The notes beneath the pieces were generated by a model that was not told where the DNA came from, ran no database searches, and was given only the letters and a program-made list of their open reading frames with translations. DNA of 64,000 nt from contig NZ_CP150170.1 of NCBI RefSeq assembly GCF_037963865.1, positions 4,588,001-4,652,000 of the forward strand, in the 5' to 3' direction. The translations under genes and the position numbers were made by a program. This document shows positions 8,749-17,037 of this stretch, in pieces (position 1 is the stretch's first letter; every line of letters starts with the position of its first letter). The stretch is from Paenibacillus sp. FSL R10-2734. GTDB taxonomy: Bacteria; Bacillota; Bacilli; Paenibacillales; Paenibacillaceae.

Positions 8749-8901
8749 GCTCCTAATTTCGCACGTACTCTTACACCGCATTTACTTATACATCCATATT
8801 CACCTTCATTTGGTCTCGCACTAGCACCACACTTAATCCTGCACTTGTATTTTCCCATGTACCTCACCTGCTCTACACATACTCTCACACTTTCATTTAC
8901 C

Positions 8902-9084
8902 TATCGGACTCAGATGCAGCTATTGGTGCCGAAACAGGCGTTTTGACATATTTTCGGACCTGAGTGACGCTATTTCACTCACACGGGGCTGCTTTTGTCC
9001 ATTTTTGTGCACATAGCTGCATTGGGCTCCGATAATCCTTCAAAAGGTTAGTTTTCGAGTAAATAAGGTCCATGGAGTCCGATA
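8902..9084. repeat. 183-bp palindromic intergenic repeat, copy 2
   Basis: This is a direct-orientation second copy, 336 bp downstream of copy 1. Its terminal 10-bp inverted repeat is perfect (TATCGGACTC / GAGTCCGATA). The spacer between the copies is pyrimidine-rich and has no gene. The rest of the 8411-9320 gap holds only a short CGCTCAGCACATTAT sequence repeated at 8539 and 9155. Confidence 0.8.
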
Positions 9085-9320
9085 GCTCCCCATCCGCTCA
9101 ATTTACTATGACCTCCATCCTTATTCACACAGCACATGATGCACTTTTCTCCTTCGCTCAGCACATTATTGCTGTCACTCCATCTCTCCGGTAATTCTAC
9201 TCAGCTATCCTCAATAGTTCAGCTCACATTTACCACTCCACCAGCTAGAAATTATCTACTTCCCAATCCCACAGTCTCAGCGTATACTATAATTATTCCA
9301 ATGAGAAAGGTGTGAATAAA

Positions 9321-9752
9321 ATGCAGGACGTACCCAAAGGAATTCCACGACCATTAGTAAAGACAAATCAGGCGTTCATCGTCGTTTCCGTAATATTAAC
9401 ATGGCTAACAGGACAGCACTGGATCCTTGCGCTGCCCTTGTTTGCCGGATTGCTTGGACTCTTGTTCGGCTATAATCCCATCATTAAGCTGGCTGCTAAG
9501 TTTCTCACGAAAGAGCGTTCCCACTATGTACACGAAGACTGGTCACAACAGCAGTTTAACCAAACCATTGCTGTCTTCTGCCTCGCAGGTGGTCTGATCA
9601 GCTTCATCGCGGGCTGGACGATTGCTGCCTATATTTTCACAGCGTTAGTTGCAGTAGCAGCCACTGTAGCGATTCTTGGTTTTTGCATCGGATGTTTTAT
9701 TCATTATCAATGGAGAATGTACAACTACAGACGTAAACAGAGCACAAATTAA
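9321..9752 (+). CDS. DUF4395 family membrane protein
   Basis: The ATG at 9321 is chosen over the upstream GTG because AGAAAGG then lies at a normal distance, giving 143 residues. The sequence begins GIPRPLVKTNQAFIVVSVILTW and has four hydrophobic helices, ending with an FCIGCFIHYQW segment. This is the pattern of the DUF4395 family, whose molecular role is not established. It stands alone on the plus strand, next to the palindromic repeats. Confidence 0.8.
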   Translation: MQDVPKGIPRPLVKTNQAFIVVSVILTWLTGQHWILALPLFAGLLGLLFGYNPIIKLAAKFLTKERSHYVHEDWSQQQFNQTIAVFCLAGGLISFIAGWTIAAYIFTALVAVAATVAILGFCIGCFIHYQWRMYNYRRKQSTN

Positions 9753-9770
9753 ATCGACAATCCCTTACCC

Positions 9771-10304
9771 TTAATCCCGTTCTTCTCCAACTACATCCCA
9801 TCGATGACGAAATTTTAATAGCCTAGGATGTAGTGTTGAAGGCGCAGATGGCACCAATAAGCGAACTTTTACAATCCACTCTTCAAAAGAGGAATAAGAC
9901 GCAAACTGATTCGCCACCTCAGGCGTTAGATACAGAAAGATCGGCGAAGGATAGATCTCAGCAAGATGCCGAAGCGCAGAATCGAGCGGAGTATACTTCT
10001 TTCGCTTCCCCTCCAAACTCTCTACCGTGACAAAGCTACGTCCTTGCTCCCTTTTCCATTCATGCAGCCGGTCCTCACGCTTATAATAAGCGCTCACCGG
10101 CTCTTTGGTCATCCGTCTCACCGTTTCTTCGTGTAGTGGATACAGCACCAGCTTAGTGAAACGCCGATCTGCTGCCGTTTTTGCCGCGACTTCAAGCTCC
10201 TGATCGGTTATATGTTCAAAAGAATCGTAAAACACTAACGTCCCTTTACGTTGTTCAACTGGCGGCTCATAGCCGTATGGTACATGCTGAATGTCTTTTT
10301 TCAA
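9771..10304 (-). CDS. conserved hypothetical protein
   Basis: The 177-residue cytoplasmic protein begins with TTG at 10304, supported by GGAGGG 6 nt upstream. It has an alternating strand-helix pattern (GTLVFYDSFEHI, FTKLVLYPLHEETVRRM, PSPIFLYLTPEVANQFASYS), suggesting a compact alpha/beta fold. There are no catalytic motifs I can name. Its stop lies 18 bp from the convergent DUF4395 gene. Confidence 0.6.
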   Translation of the reverse strand: MKKDIQHVPYGYEPPVEQRKGTLVFYDSFEHITDQELEVAAKTAADRRFTKLVLYPLHEETVRRMTKEPVSAYYKREDRLHEWKREQGRSFVTVESLEGKRKKYTPLDSALRHLAEIYPSPIFLYLTPEVANQFASYSSFEEWIVKVRLLVPSAPSTLHPRLLKFRHRWDVVGEERD

Positions 10305-10390
10305 TGAGATCCCTCCTGCTTGTTCTTTTCATAAATTATATCATGCGACAGCTGCAGGGCTATCATTCAAATCTATGTCTTATATTATGA

Positions 10391-10420
10391 AAAAAAACGA
10401 GCTGATCGCCCGTCTTCGTT
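10391..10420 (-). terminator. probable Rho-independent terminator
   Basis: On the minus strand AACGA...TCGTT with inner G-C pairs is followed by eight T. It lies about 100 bp downstream of the AIM24-like gene and upstream of the next start. Confidence 0.5.
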
Positions 10421-10522
10421 GAAATACTATACTGTTTAATACTATTCGACTACACTGTCTTTTCTTCAACCAATTAGCGAAAGCAAAAAAGGCGCTCTAC
10501 GATGTGAAGCTCACAGCAAGTC

Positions 10523-11224
10523 TCAATTATTTTTCTTCTGAATAAACGGGGATAGCTTGGAAGCCAACGTCTCCAGATTTCTGGATTGGATCAAGACTGT
10601 TCCTCGGCCCGTAAATTCGTTAACTAATCCCTCGCCTGTTTTGAAGCCGATGACACCTGATGCTGCTTTGATACTATAATCTAGCGTGTTCTCCCATGCG
10701 ATTACATGACTATTGTCAACGGTGAATGGCTTCTGACCGTCTAATGTAAGCTCAATAATATCCCCGTAGCCATTGATCAGCATCGTGCCTTCGCCAGCTG
10801 TTTCCATAACGTACAGGCCCCCAGTACCAGCAAAGACCGCTTTAGCCACATGCTGTTTCACCATTGTATACGATACAGTGGCATTACAGGCTAAAAATGC
10901 ACCTGTATTCAGTCTCCACTGCTTAGTACCAATGGACAGCTCTCTGATCTGGCCTGGCGTGGAAGGCGCTACTGCGATCTCTGCTTGATCGGAACGTCCA
11001 GTAACGTCTGTTATAAAGATACTTTCACCACTTGTAATGGATCGCCCTAACGCGCCAAGAGCCCCTTTAAGACCTGACTTCCCATTGCTGTTCATCTTGC
11101 CTTCTAATTCAACATCACCGTTATGGTAAAGCATTGATCCATTTTCAATATGGATTTGTTCATTTTGGCTTAGCGAAATAATCGCCACTGGATAAGCATC
11201 ACTAGGTGTAATCTTAAATTTCAT
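10523..11224 (-). CDS. AIM24 family protein
   Basis: The ATG at 11224 has GGAGGG 8 nt upstream and gives 233 residues. The sequence shows the AIM24/TIGR00266 pattern: a glycine-rich beta-sandwich with ENGSMLYHNGDVELEGK, an early GESIFITDVTG segment, NTGAFLACNATVSY, GTGGLYVMETAGEGTMLINGYGDI and a late GLVNEFTGRGTVLIQSR. In bacteria these proteins are of unknown function. It appears monocistronic. Confidence 0.85.
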   Translation of the reverse strand: MKFKITPSDAYPVAIISLSQNEQIHIENGSMLYHNGDVELEGKMNSNGKSGLKGALGALGRSITSGESIFITDVTGRSDQAEIAVAPSTPGQIRELSIGTKQWRLNTGAFLACNATVSYTMVKQHVAKAVFAGTGGLYVMETAGEGTMLINGYGDIIELTLDGQKPFTVDNSHVIAWENTLDYSIKAASGVIGFKTGEGLVNEFTGRGTVLIQSRNLETLASKLSPFIQKKNN

Positions 11225-11325
11225 CAAGATAACCCTCCTTTTTAGCTGATAGATTTCTGTAATTCTATTGTTTATTAACTATGTTCATTATATCACGTAC
11301 TTACTCATTTCAAAAAAAGGTATTC

Positions 11326-11754
11326 TTAAGACGAACTGTTGATGAAATCCTGAACTTTTGAAATCAGTGTTGGATAAATCAAAGGATAAGTCAACTCTGT
11401 TGGTATCTCGGTGAATCCTCTGATTTCTGCCATCTCATATGGTGGGAGCTCAGCGAATTGTTCCACATCTGCGAAATACAGCTTCCCAAAACTTCCAGGT
11501 GCATCATCAATAATAACCGTATATACAGCTATTGGAATAATAGAAAATTGCTCCGCTCCTGTTTCCTCATATAATTCTCTGGCAGCAGCCTGTTCCGGTG
11601 TCTCGCCAACTTCTATATGTCCTCCGGCAAACTCCCACGTCGAACGATCCTGATGCCTTGCTAAGATCCATTCTTCACCATGCTTAGGCATAATAACTAC
11701 ATATTCCAAATCGACTTCTTTTTCCTTGTCCAGCGTAAATAAGCTAACCTGCAT
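11326..11754 (-). CDS. Nudix hydrolase
   Basis: The 142-residue protein contains a complete Nudix box at residues 45-67 (GHIEVGE, then ARELYEETGA), with the expected RE and EE metal-binding residues. Nudix enzymes cleave nucleoside diphosphates linked to another group. The substrate here is unknown, and an 8-oxo-dGTP-type or general sanitising role is possible. It starts 26 bp after the kinase-like gene and may be cotranscribed with it. Confidence 0.9.
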   Translation of the reverse strand: MQVSLFTLDKEKEVDLEYVVIMPKHGEEWILARHQDRSTWEFAGGHIEVGETPEQAAARELYEETGAEQFSIIPIAVYTVIIDDAPGSFGKLYFADVEQFAELPPYEMAEIRGFTEIPTELTYPLIYPTLISKVQDFINSSS

Positions 11755-11780
11755 TTAGCATCCTCCGCCTTTCACGCGAT

Positions 11781-12656
11781 TCAATCAATCCCTGCTCTAT
11801 CCCAAGCTAATTTAAATTCTGCTACATTCCGATACCGCTGTTCCCGCTCCGGGCTGACAGCCCGTAAAGCAACATCGAAGTGCGCTTGGCTGGCTTCCCA
11901 TTTTGCAAACGATCGGTCGGAGGCTCCTCCTAAAAGAACAAATGCCGTAGCGCCCATAGTGAATACATTAGTAACTTCATCAATTGGTGCACCTAAGATA
12001 AATTCTTCCGGTGACTTGAATCTGGATGAGCCCCAGAAGTTCTCTCCGAGATCATTTACAGTAGGCTTAGGCCGATAAAAATCAATATCACAAATCCTTG
12101 TGTCATCATTCGTAAAATCATACAGAATACTTCCATCATAAAAATCCACAGCTACATAGCCTTGCAACTCAACGTGCTCATGAAACGAAAAGATTACGTC
12201 TATGGATGCTAAACGCTTTTCAACGGATAATTGCTTATATCGATAAAAAGGAGACTCCGGATGACTCAGCTTAGCTTCACCCGCAAAAAGCCAATGCGAA
12301 TGTAAACATTCACCTGCAAACCATTCAAACACCGCTGCATAACCGGAGCCAACCTTAAAATGTGACCTCAGATTGATCAGTGCCTCAGATTCAAGCTCGT
12401 TATACAAAGGAATAGCTTCAATTAAACGGTTAACAGCATCCAAGGGGTTGCCATCGTAAGTCAAAGGCTTCGCTCCAGCAAATTTCACAAAATACTTCTG
12501 ACCCGCCTTTTCCACACCAAAAGAAAGATTTCCGGAGTCCTGCTGATCAAACACTTTGAACACCCTACCAAGCTTAGATAACCACACAAAATCACAAGCT
12601 TCCTGCAACTGAAAAGTTACCTCATCGATTTCATATGTATAATATTTTTTGCTCAA
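11781..12656 (-). CDS. atypical protein-kinase-like protein
   Basis: The 291-residue protein has a kinase-like layout. It has a strand with an invariant-type lysine (KYFVKFAGA, about residue 56), a helix carrying glutamates (ELESEALINL), a catalytic-loop-like VAVDFYDGSILYD and a metal-site-like CDIDFY in place of DFG. An SPEEF segment in place of APE follows, and the C-terminal lobe ends RYRNVAEFKLAW. The usual HRD and asparagine are altered. It may be a divergent Ser/Thr or small-molecule kinase. Confidence 0.6.
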   Translation of the reverse strand: MSKKYYTYEIDEVTFQLQEACDFVWLSKLGRVFKVFDQQDSGNLSFGVEKAGQKYFVKFAGAKPLTYDGNPLDAVNRLIEAIPLYNELESEALINLRSHFKVGSGYAAVFEWFAGECLHSHWLFAGEAKLSHPESPFYRYKQLSVEKRLASIDVIFSFHEHVELQGYVAVDFYDGSILYDFTNDDTRICDIDFYRPKPTVNDLGENFWGSSRFKSPEEFILGAPIDEVTNVFTMGATAFVLLGGASDRSFAKWEASQAHFDVALRAVSPEREQRYRNVAEFKLAWDRAGID

Positions 12657-12678
12657 ATTAACCTCCGCATTTGCTAAT

Positions 12679-12853
12679 CTAAGTTAGCTCTATTTTCATA
12701 AAGATACCGGCGATGATTGATTCTTGTGGACCGGTTCTTTTGACAATTTCAAATGGCTTAAACCCTAACCTGGAGTACAATAGTATCCCTCCTTGTTCTT
12801 GTTGGTAATATAAGTTGGCGTATCCAATGACCTGTTCATGTTCATTACCTTGC
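12679..12853 (-). pseudogene. degenerate GNAT acetyltransferase remnant
   Basis: An open reading stretch without an ATG encodes about 57 residues that look like GNAT pieces. A VIGYANLYYQ strand is joined directly to ILLYSRLGFKPFE (motif B) and a terminal strand IFMKIEL before TAG at 12679-12681. The acetyl-CoA-binding motif A normally between these parts is missing, and an in-frame stop lies just upstream. I read it as a decayed gene with an internal deletion. Confidence 0.6.
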
Positions 12854-13111
12854 TCGATATTTAATCACTAGAATAATAACCAGCAACACAACACATAAAG
12901 ACATCGTATTCGTAATCAAAAAAGCTAAACCTACACCCGTAACCGCCAAACTGATCGCATAAGCTTCCATAAGACTAATCCCGAGCAGCATAAGCAAATA
13001 CGACTTCAGATTTAAATCGGCTACGGATTTTGATTTGAGAATTTGAATAATCTGAGGAATCCATCCCAAAGACAGGATCACTCCACCTATTAATTGCATA
13101 ACAGCAAACAT
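12845..13111 (-). CDS. small PQ-loop (SemiSWEET-like) membrane protein
   Basis: The ATG at 13111 has GGAGGTG 5 nt upstream, giving 88 residues, the usual size of single PQ-loop proteins. The first helix carries LGWIPQIIQILKSKS, the PQ-loop motif, followed by two more helices. SemiSWEET-like proteins form dimers that move sugars or other small molecules. The substrate is not predictable. It lies downstream of the ROK kinase, with about 100 bp between them. Confidence 0.8.
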   Translation of the reverse strand: MFAVMQLIGGVILSLGWIPQIIQILKSKSVADLNLKSYLLMLLGISLMEAYAISLAVTGVGLAFLITNTMSLCVVLLVIILVIKYRAR

Positions 13112-13208
13112 AAGAGCACCTCCACGGATTTTATTACTGTTGTATTCCGGGCGGCTCATTCTTGTTCCAATCCATGTCAAAATAACAAAAAACAATAAGG
13201 AGCGACAG

Positions 13209-14183
13209 TTACTCTGCTTCGTGAAGCTTACTATATGCATAAGAGGCAGCACCTATTGTTCCAGCCCAGCTCCCTAGGTTCGCTTGAACAATTTTACACT
13301 TACTGCTAGATAGCTTCAGCGCATGTTGATTCACAGTCTCTCTGACAGGTTGAAGTAGTTTATCTCCCGCCGCTGCCATCCCCCCACCTACAATAATTAG
13401 ATCAGGGTTGAGAATATTCACTACATTCGCTAATCCAAATCCAAGTATAGTTGCAGTCTCTTGCATTACCTCTATAGCGAGGGCGTCTCCAAGTTCATAG
13501 GCTTCAGATATCATTAACGCGGTAATTTGCTCTTCTTGATGATTGGTCCAGGCTTGAATAATACTTGTTCGGTCTTCTTTCAGCTTCTCTTTAAAAGTAT
13601 TCACCATGCCAATCGCAGACACATATCGACCCAAGCAACCTGAGCTTCCACATTTGCAGGGACGTCCGTTCCTGTACATATTCATATGCCCAATTTCACC
13701 AGCGCCATAGGACGTACCGTAGATTACTTTTCCGTCGTTCACGATACCCGATCCCAATCCTGTTCCCAAGGTAATCAGAACCAGATTGTTGTAGCCTTTT
13801 CCCGCACCTTGCTGCCATTCACCATAAAGATTAACCCTTACATCGTTATCAATAAATACAGGAAAGTCATAGAATGATTTCATTTCAGCTACGACATGTA
13901 CGTTCTCCCAATCCGGAAAATTCGGCGAGAAAAAAGAAATCCCAGCAACCGGATCTAACAATCCGGGTACTCCGATTCCCATACCTACTACTAAATCTAA
14001 TGAAATATTCGCTTCGACCGTAATCAAACGGACAGCTTCTATAATCCGTCCTAGCACATGTGATGGACCTTTAGCAGCCTCTGTTGGCGTAGATATTACT
14101 TTTACAGCTATAAAATCGGTATCGTAAATTCCTGCTTTGATATTCGTTCCACCGAGATCAATCCCTATAATGTAGCGTTTCAT
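13209..14183 (-). CDS. ROK family sugar kinase (glucokinase-like)
   Basis: The 324-residue protein has the phosphate-1 motif (GIDLGGTNIKAG), a DNDV metal/sugar motif, GAGEIGHMNM (ExGH) and a zinc motif CKCGSSGC. It probably phosphorylates glucose or a related hexose in the cytosol. The residue after GCL is glycine, where many ROK glucokinases have glutamate (GCLE). This residue contacts sugar in known ROK kinases, so specificity may differ. The site GGAGGTTCTT precedes ATG. The neighbouring PQ-loop gene could supply sugar transport. Confidence 0.85.
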   Translation of the reverse strand: MKRYIIGIDLGGTNIKAGIYDTDFIAVKVISTPTEAAKGPSHVLGRIIEAVRLITVEANISLDLVVGMGIGVPGLLDPVAGISFFSPNFPDWENVHVVAEMKSFYDFPVFIDNDVRVNLYGEWQQGAGKGYNNLVLITLGTGLGSGIVNDGKVIYGTSYGAGEIGHMNMYRNGRPCKCGSSGCLGRYVSAIGMVNTFKEKLKEDRTSIIQAWTNHQEEQITALMISEAYELGDALAIEVMQETATILGFGLANVVNILNPDLIIVGGGMAAAGDKLLQPVRETVNQHALKLSSSKCKIVQANLGSWAGTIGAASYAYSKLHEAE

Positions 14184-14293
14184 AAGAACCTCCAGAATTA
14201 GAAAGAAACTTCACCTTTCATTATGAACGTCTGAAGGCCGAAACTATAGAGTGAACTTACAAGTAATATGATAAAATCCCAACCTTTTTATTA

Positions 14294-15802
14294 TTACAAA
14301 TGACTTCTTCTAACAGTGGCTTCGGTTTCGGCTAACATCAGTCTGTTCACGCCCATCTTCATCTGGTTCTCAGAGAGATTAGAATACCCAAGTAGAAATA
14401 CTGGCCCCTTAGGTTTACTACCCACAAAATAAGACGATGCAGGATATACTCGAACTCCGTAACGAAGTGCCACTTCAGCAATGCGATTCTCTTCGGCATC
14501 CGATTCCAGCTCTATCAGTAAATGTAGTCCAGCTTCCTCGCCATAATAACGAACACGACTTCCAAACTCAGTATTTAAGCTAGATATGAGACATGCTCTA
14601 CGAGAAGCATACAGCTTTCCCATCTGAGTAACATGCCTTGCATAATGACCATTCTGAATAAATTCCGCTAAAGCTTCCTGATCCAAAGCAGAAGTCATAC
14701 GATCCGTAATCCACTTGACGGCCAAAAAAGGTTGAATCAAAGCCGGAGGCAATACAACATAACCTATCCGCAGAGAAGGAAATAGTACTTTACTAAAGCT
14801 GCCTACATATATTACTCTTCCCTCTACATCTAGCCCAGCAAGCGCGGACAGCTTCGGACCCTCATACCTGTATTCACTGTCATAATCGTCTTCAATAATA
14901 AAAGCATGATTGGCTTTGGCCCAATCCAGCAACTGAACTCTTCGTTTCAAGGACAACGTCATCCCATAAGGGAATTGGTGGGAGGGAGTGACATAGACTA
15001 ACTTTGGTGATTTTTTAAGATTACCTTCTATGCCTTTATTACTGCTTGTTTGGATTTCTTCCACACAGATGCCATCTTGATCTACCTTAACAGGGATGAC
15101 CTCTGCACCAGCAAAAGAAAAAATTTCACGCACAACGCTATGTGATGGATCCTCAACAATGACACGATCACCTTTATATAAGAAAATCCTCGATAAAATA
15201 TCCAGAGCTTGCGTAGCTCCAGAGGTAATCACGATTTGCTCCGGAACAACGGGCATGGATCGTGTGGAACGTAATAAACGTGCAATCTCACGGCGTAATC
15301 CCAGTGAACCTTCCGCAGGACCGTAACCCAAAGTATCCGGTGAGGCGCGGCGGCAAGCATTCATTAGAGCTTTTTGCCACTGATCCATAGGAAACGCGTC
15401 CCAAGCAGGCACACCATGCCGAAAATCACAGAATACAGGGTTCAAACTATCAACATCTTTTGTGGAAGGAGGATTAAGCGTAAGGAAATCAGGTCCTTTT
15501 GTAATGAAATTGTAAGGGCTCTCATAATCCTTTGTAGCTTTCTTCTCCGTGGTTAACTCCGCAATAAACGTTCCCGCTCCTTTTCGCATCTCCAGATAGC
15601 CTTCTGCCTGAAGGAGCTCATAGGATTGAAGGACCACACTTCTGGATACGCCAAGCTGATTGGCTAAAGTTCTAGACGGAGGCAGGGGGTCTCCCCCGCT
15701 TAAAGCTCCTGAATGGATAGCATTTCGAACTTGCTCGTAAATTTGACGATTTAACGGGATCTGTCGTTCTTTATCGAGTGTGATCAGCAAATCATGCTTC
15801 AT
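14294..15802 (-). CDS. MocR/GabR-type GntR-aminotransferase regulator
   Basis: The 502-residue protein joins an N-terminal GntR winged helix (residues 12-80, PPSRTLANQLGVSRSVVLQSYELL) to a class-I aminotransferase domain (about 120-490). The PLP-binding lysine is K338 in SFSK, and a DDYDSEYRY segment at 305-313 contacts PLP. Such regulators use PLP and an amino compound as effector. It is 33 bp downstream of azlD with GGGAGGACC before ATG, so it is probably in the azlCD operon and regulates it. Confidence 0.9.
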   Translation of the reverse strand: MKHDLLITLDKERQIPLNRQIYEQVRNAIHSGALSGGDPLPPSRTLANQLGVSRSVVLQSYELLQAEGYLEMRKGAGTFIAELTTEKKATKDYESPYNFITKGPDFLTLNPPSTKDVDSLNPVFCDFRHGVPAWDAFPMDQWQKALMNACRRASPDTLGYGPAEGSLGLRREIARLLRSTRSMPVVPEQIVITSGATQALDILSRIFLYKGDRVIVEDPSHSVVREIFSFAGAEVIPVKVDQDGICVEEIQTSSNKGIEGNLKKSPKLVYVTPSHQFPYGMTLSLKRRVQLLDWAKANHAFIIEDDYDSEYRYEGPKLSALAGLDVEGRVIYVGSFSKVLFPSLRIGYVVLPPALIQPFLAVKWITDRMTSALDQEALAEFIQNGHYARHVTQMGKLYASRRACLISSLNTEFGSRVRYYGEEAGLHLLIELESDAEENRIAEVALRYGVRVYPASSYFVGSKPKGPVFLLGYSNLSENQMKMGVNRLMLAETEATVRRSHL

Positions 15803-15835
15803 AAGAGGTCCTCCCTTTCTGTTCCGACTTTTGTT

Positions 15836-16147
15836 TTAAAAATACATAGTAAGCATTTTTACGAGTAGTGCTGCGGAAACAGAGCCTAGAATCACGAGGA
15901 GCAGCGGAATTTTTCTAATTAATACCAGTATAACAGCGACAGTCCCTGATGCGATACCCACAAGATTAACATCTGGGTCCACCTGAATGATTCCAGGTAC
16001 CGTTAGCGCACTAAGAACCGCTATGGGCAAATACTCAAGTAGCCCTTGAACTTTGGAAGATTCATTCTTATGTTTCGTAAGCAACAAAGGCACAAAACGA
16101 AATAAAAATGTAATAACAGCCATCCCTATAATGATTAATATAGTCAT
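15836..16147 (-). CDS. azlD: AzlD-like branched-chain amino acid exporter subunit
   Basis: The 103-residue protein has four hydrophobic helices and the AzlD pattern (FLFRFVPLLL, LEYLPIAVLSALTVPGI). It overlaps azlC by 4 bp. AzlC and AzlD together form an exporter for branched-chain amino acids or azaleucine-like analogues. Confidence 0.9.
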   Translation of the reverse strand: MTILIIIGMAVITFLFRFVPLLLTKHKNESSKVQGLLEYLPIAVLSALTVPGIIQVDPDVNLVGIASGTVAVILVLIRKIPLLLVILGSVSAALLVKMLTMYF

Positions 16148-16887
16148 ACGGATACCTCTTTCTCCGCTTTGACTCGCGCTCTAAATAAGGAGCCCACTGC
16201 CATACCGATTAACATAGCTATTAGGATCGAAGAGTTTCCTAGAAAGGGGTGCAATAGCCATGATGATCCTGCAGCTGATATACATATAGCCATGTTCCGT
16301 AAGCTGCCTTTCAATTGTGGTACAACAAGTGCAATTAGCAAGGCATATAATGACGTGTTTAGTGCCGGTAAATATAAAGCTGGAATATAAGAAGCAAGCA
16401 TTATCCCCAAAGTCGTAGCTATCAGGTTAGCGACATAGGGAGGGATCTGAAGGCCCAGCAGATATGGAAGTTCTAATGGCTGGTTAGTTTTTTCATTCTC
16501 CGATTTAGGATTTGGTAACTCTCGGGGGATCATGCTAACAGCATATACCTCTTCTGTTAAACTAAAGCCAATCCAAGTTCTCGCAAGGGTACTTATATTA
16601 CGATTTAGCTGCCCTCCAAAGGATAAGCTAATAAACAAATATCTTAGGTTAATGATCAGGATAAGCAGTAAAATCACCGGAGCAGCAGCTCCTGCGGCAA
16701 GCATTTTCACACCGATAAATTGACTAGCCCCTGCAAATACAAGCGCTGACAATAAGAATACTTCCAGACTACCCAGACCAAGACCCTTACCGACCAATCC
16801 AAACGTAAAGCAAGCAGGGATAAACCCTGCAACTATTGCGACAGAATCCTTAAACCCTCGTCTAAACATCATTCTCTGATCATTCAT
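16144..16887 (-). CDS. azlC: AzlC-like branched-chain amino acid exporter subunit
   Basis: The 247-residue membrane protein matches the AzlC family: FKDSVAIVAGFIPACFTFG near the N-terminus, SALVFAGASQFIGVKML and NLRYLFISLSFG in the core. It is the large subunit of the AzlCD exporter. It is the first gene of a probable azlC-azlD-mocR operon, and the upstream region carries regularly spaced ATA(A)CC elements. Confidence 0.9.
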   Translation of the reverse strand: MNDQRMMFRRGFKDSVAIVAGFIPACFTFGLVGKGLGLGSLEVFLLSALVFAGASQFIGVKMLAAGAAAPVILLLILIINLRYLFISLSFGGQLNRNISTLARTWIGFSLTEEVYAVSMIPRELPNPKSENEKTNQPLELPYLLGLQIPPYVANLIATTLGIMLASYIPALYLPALNTSLYALLIALVVPQLKGSLRNMAICISAAGSSWLLHPFLGNSSILIAMLIGMAVGSLFRARVKAEKEVSV

Positions 16888-16925
16888 TGGTCTAACTCTC
16901 CCATCTCTTTATTCATAGAGAGAGC

Positions 16926-16983
16926 ATACCTGTGTGTCGCTCAGGTGAGAATAACCAGATTGGTGTGTATGTACCATACCAAT
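16926..16983. promoter_or_regulatory. spaced ATACC repeats, candidate MocR operator
   Basis: ATACCT (16926), ATAACC (16951) and ATACCA (16976) lie exactly 25 bp apart. The last one also forms an imperfect 25-bp palindrome with ATTGGT at 16959-16964. GabR, a relative of the regulator encoded in this operon, is known to bind ATACCA direct repeats. The match in this position is suggestive but unproven. Confidence 0.45.
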
Positions 16984-16994
16984 TTCTGTGCTCA

Positions 16995-17030
16995 TAAAAA
17001 AAGACCACCCTCTTAGAGGGCGATCTTTAA
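16995..17030 (-). terminator. Rho-independent terminator
   Basis: The minus-strand stem AAAGATCGCCCTC/GAGGGTGGTCTTT has a TAA loop and is followed by seven T. It lies immediately after the stop codon at 17038. Confidence 0.9.
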
Positions 17031-17037
17031 TGAAGGC

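Noticed and set aside
16965..16975. TATGTACC as a Ter-like core near azlC
   Set aside because: Only the core agrees, and the flanking bases are better explained by the imperfect ATTGGT/ACCAAT palindrome.
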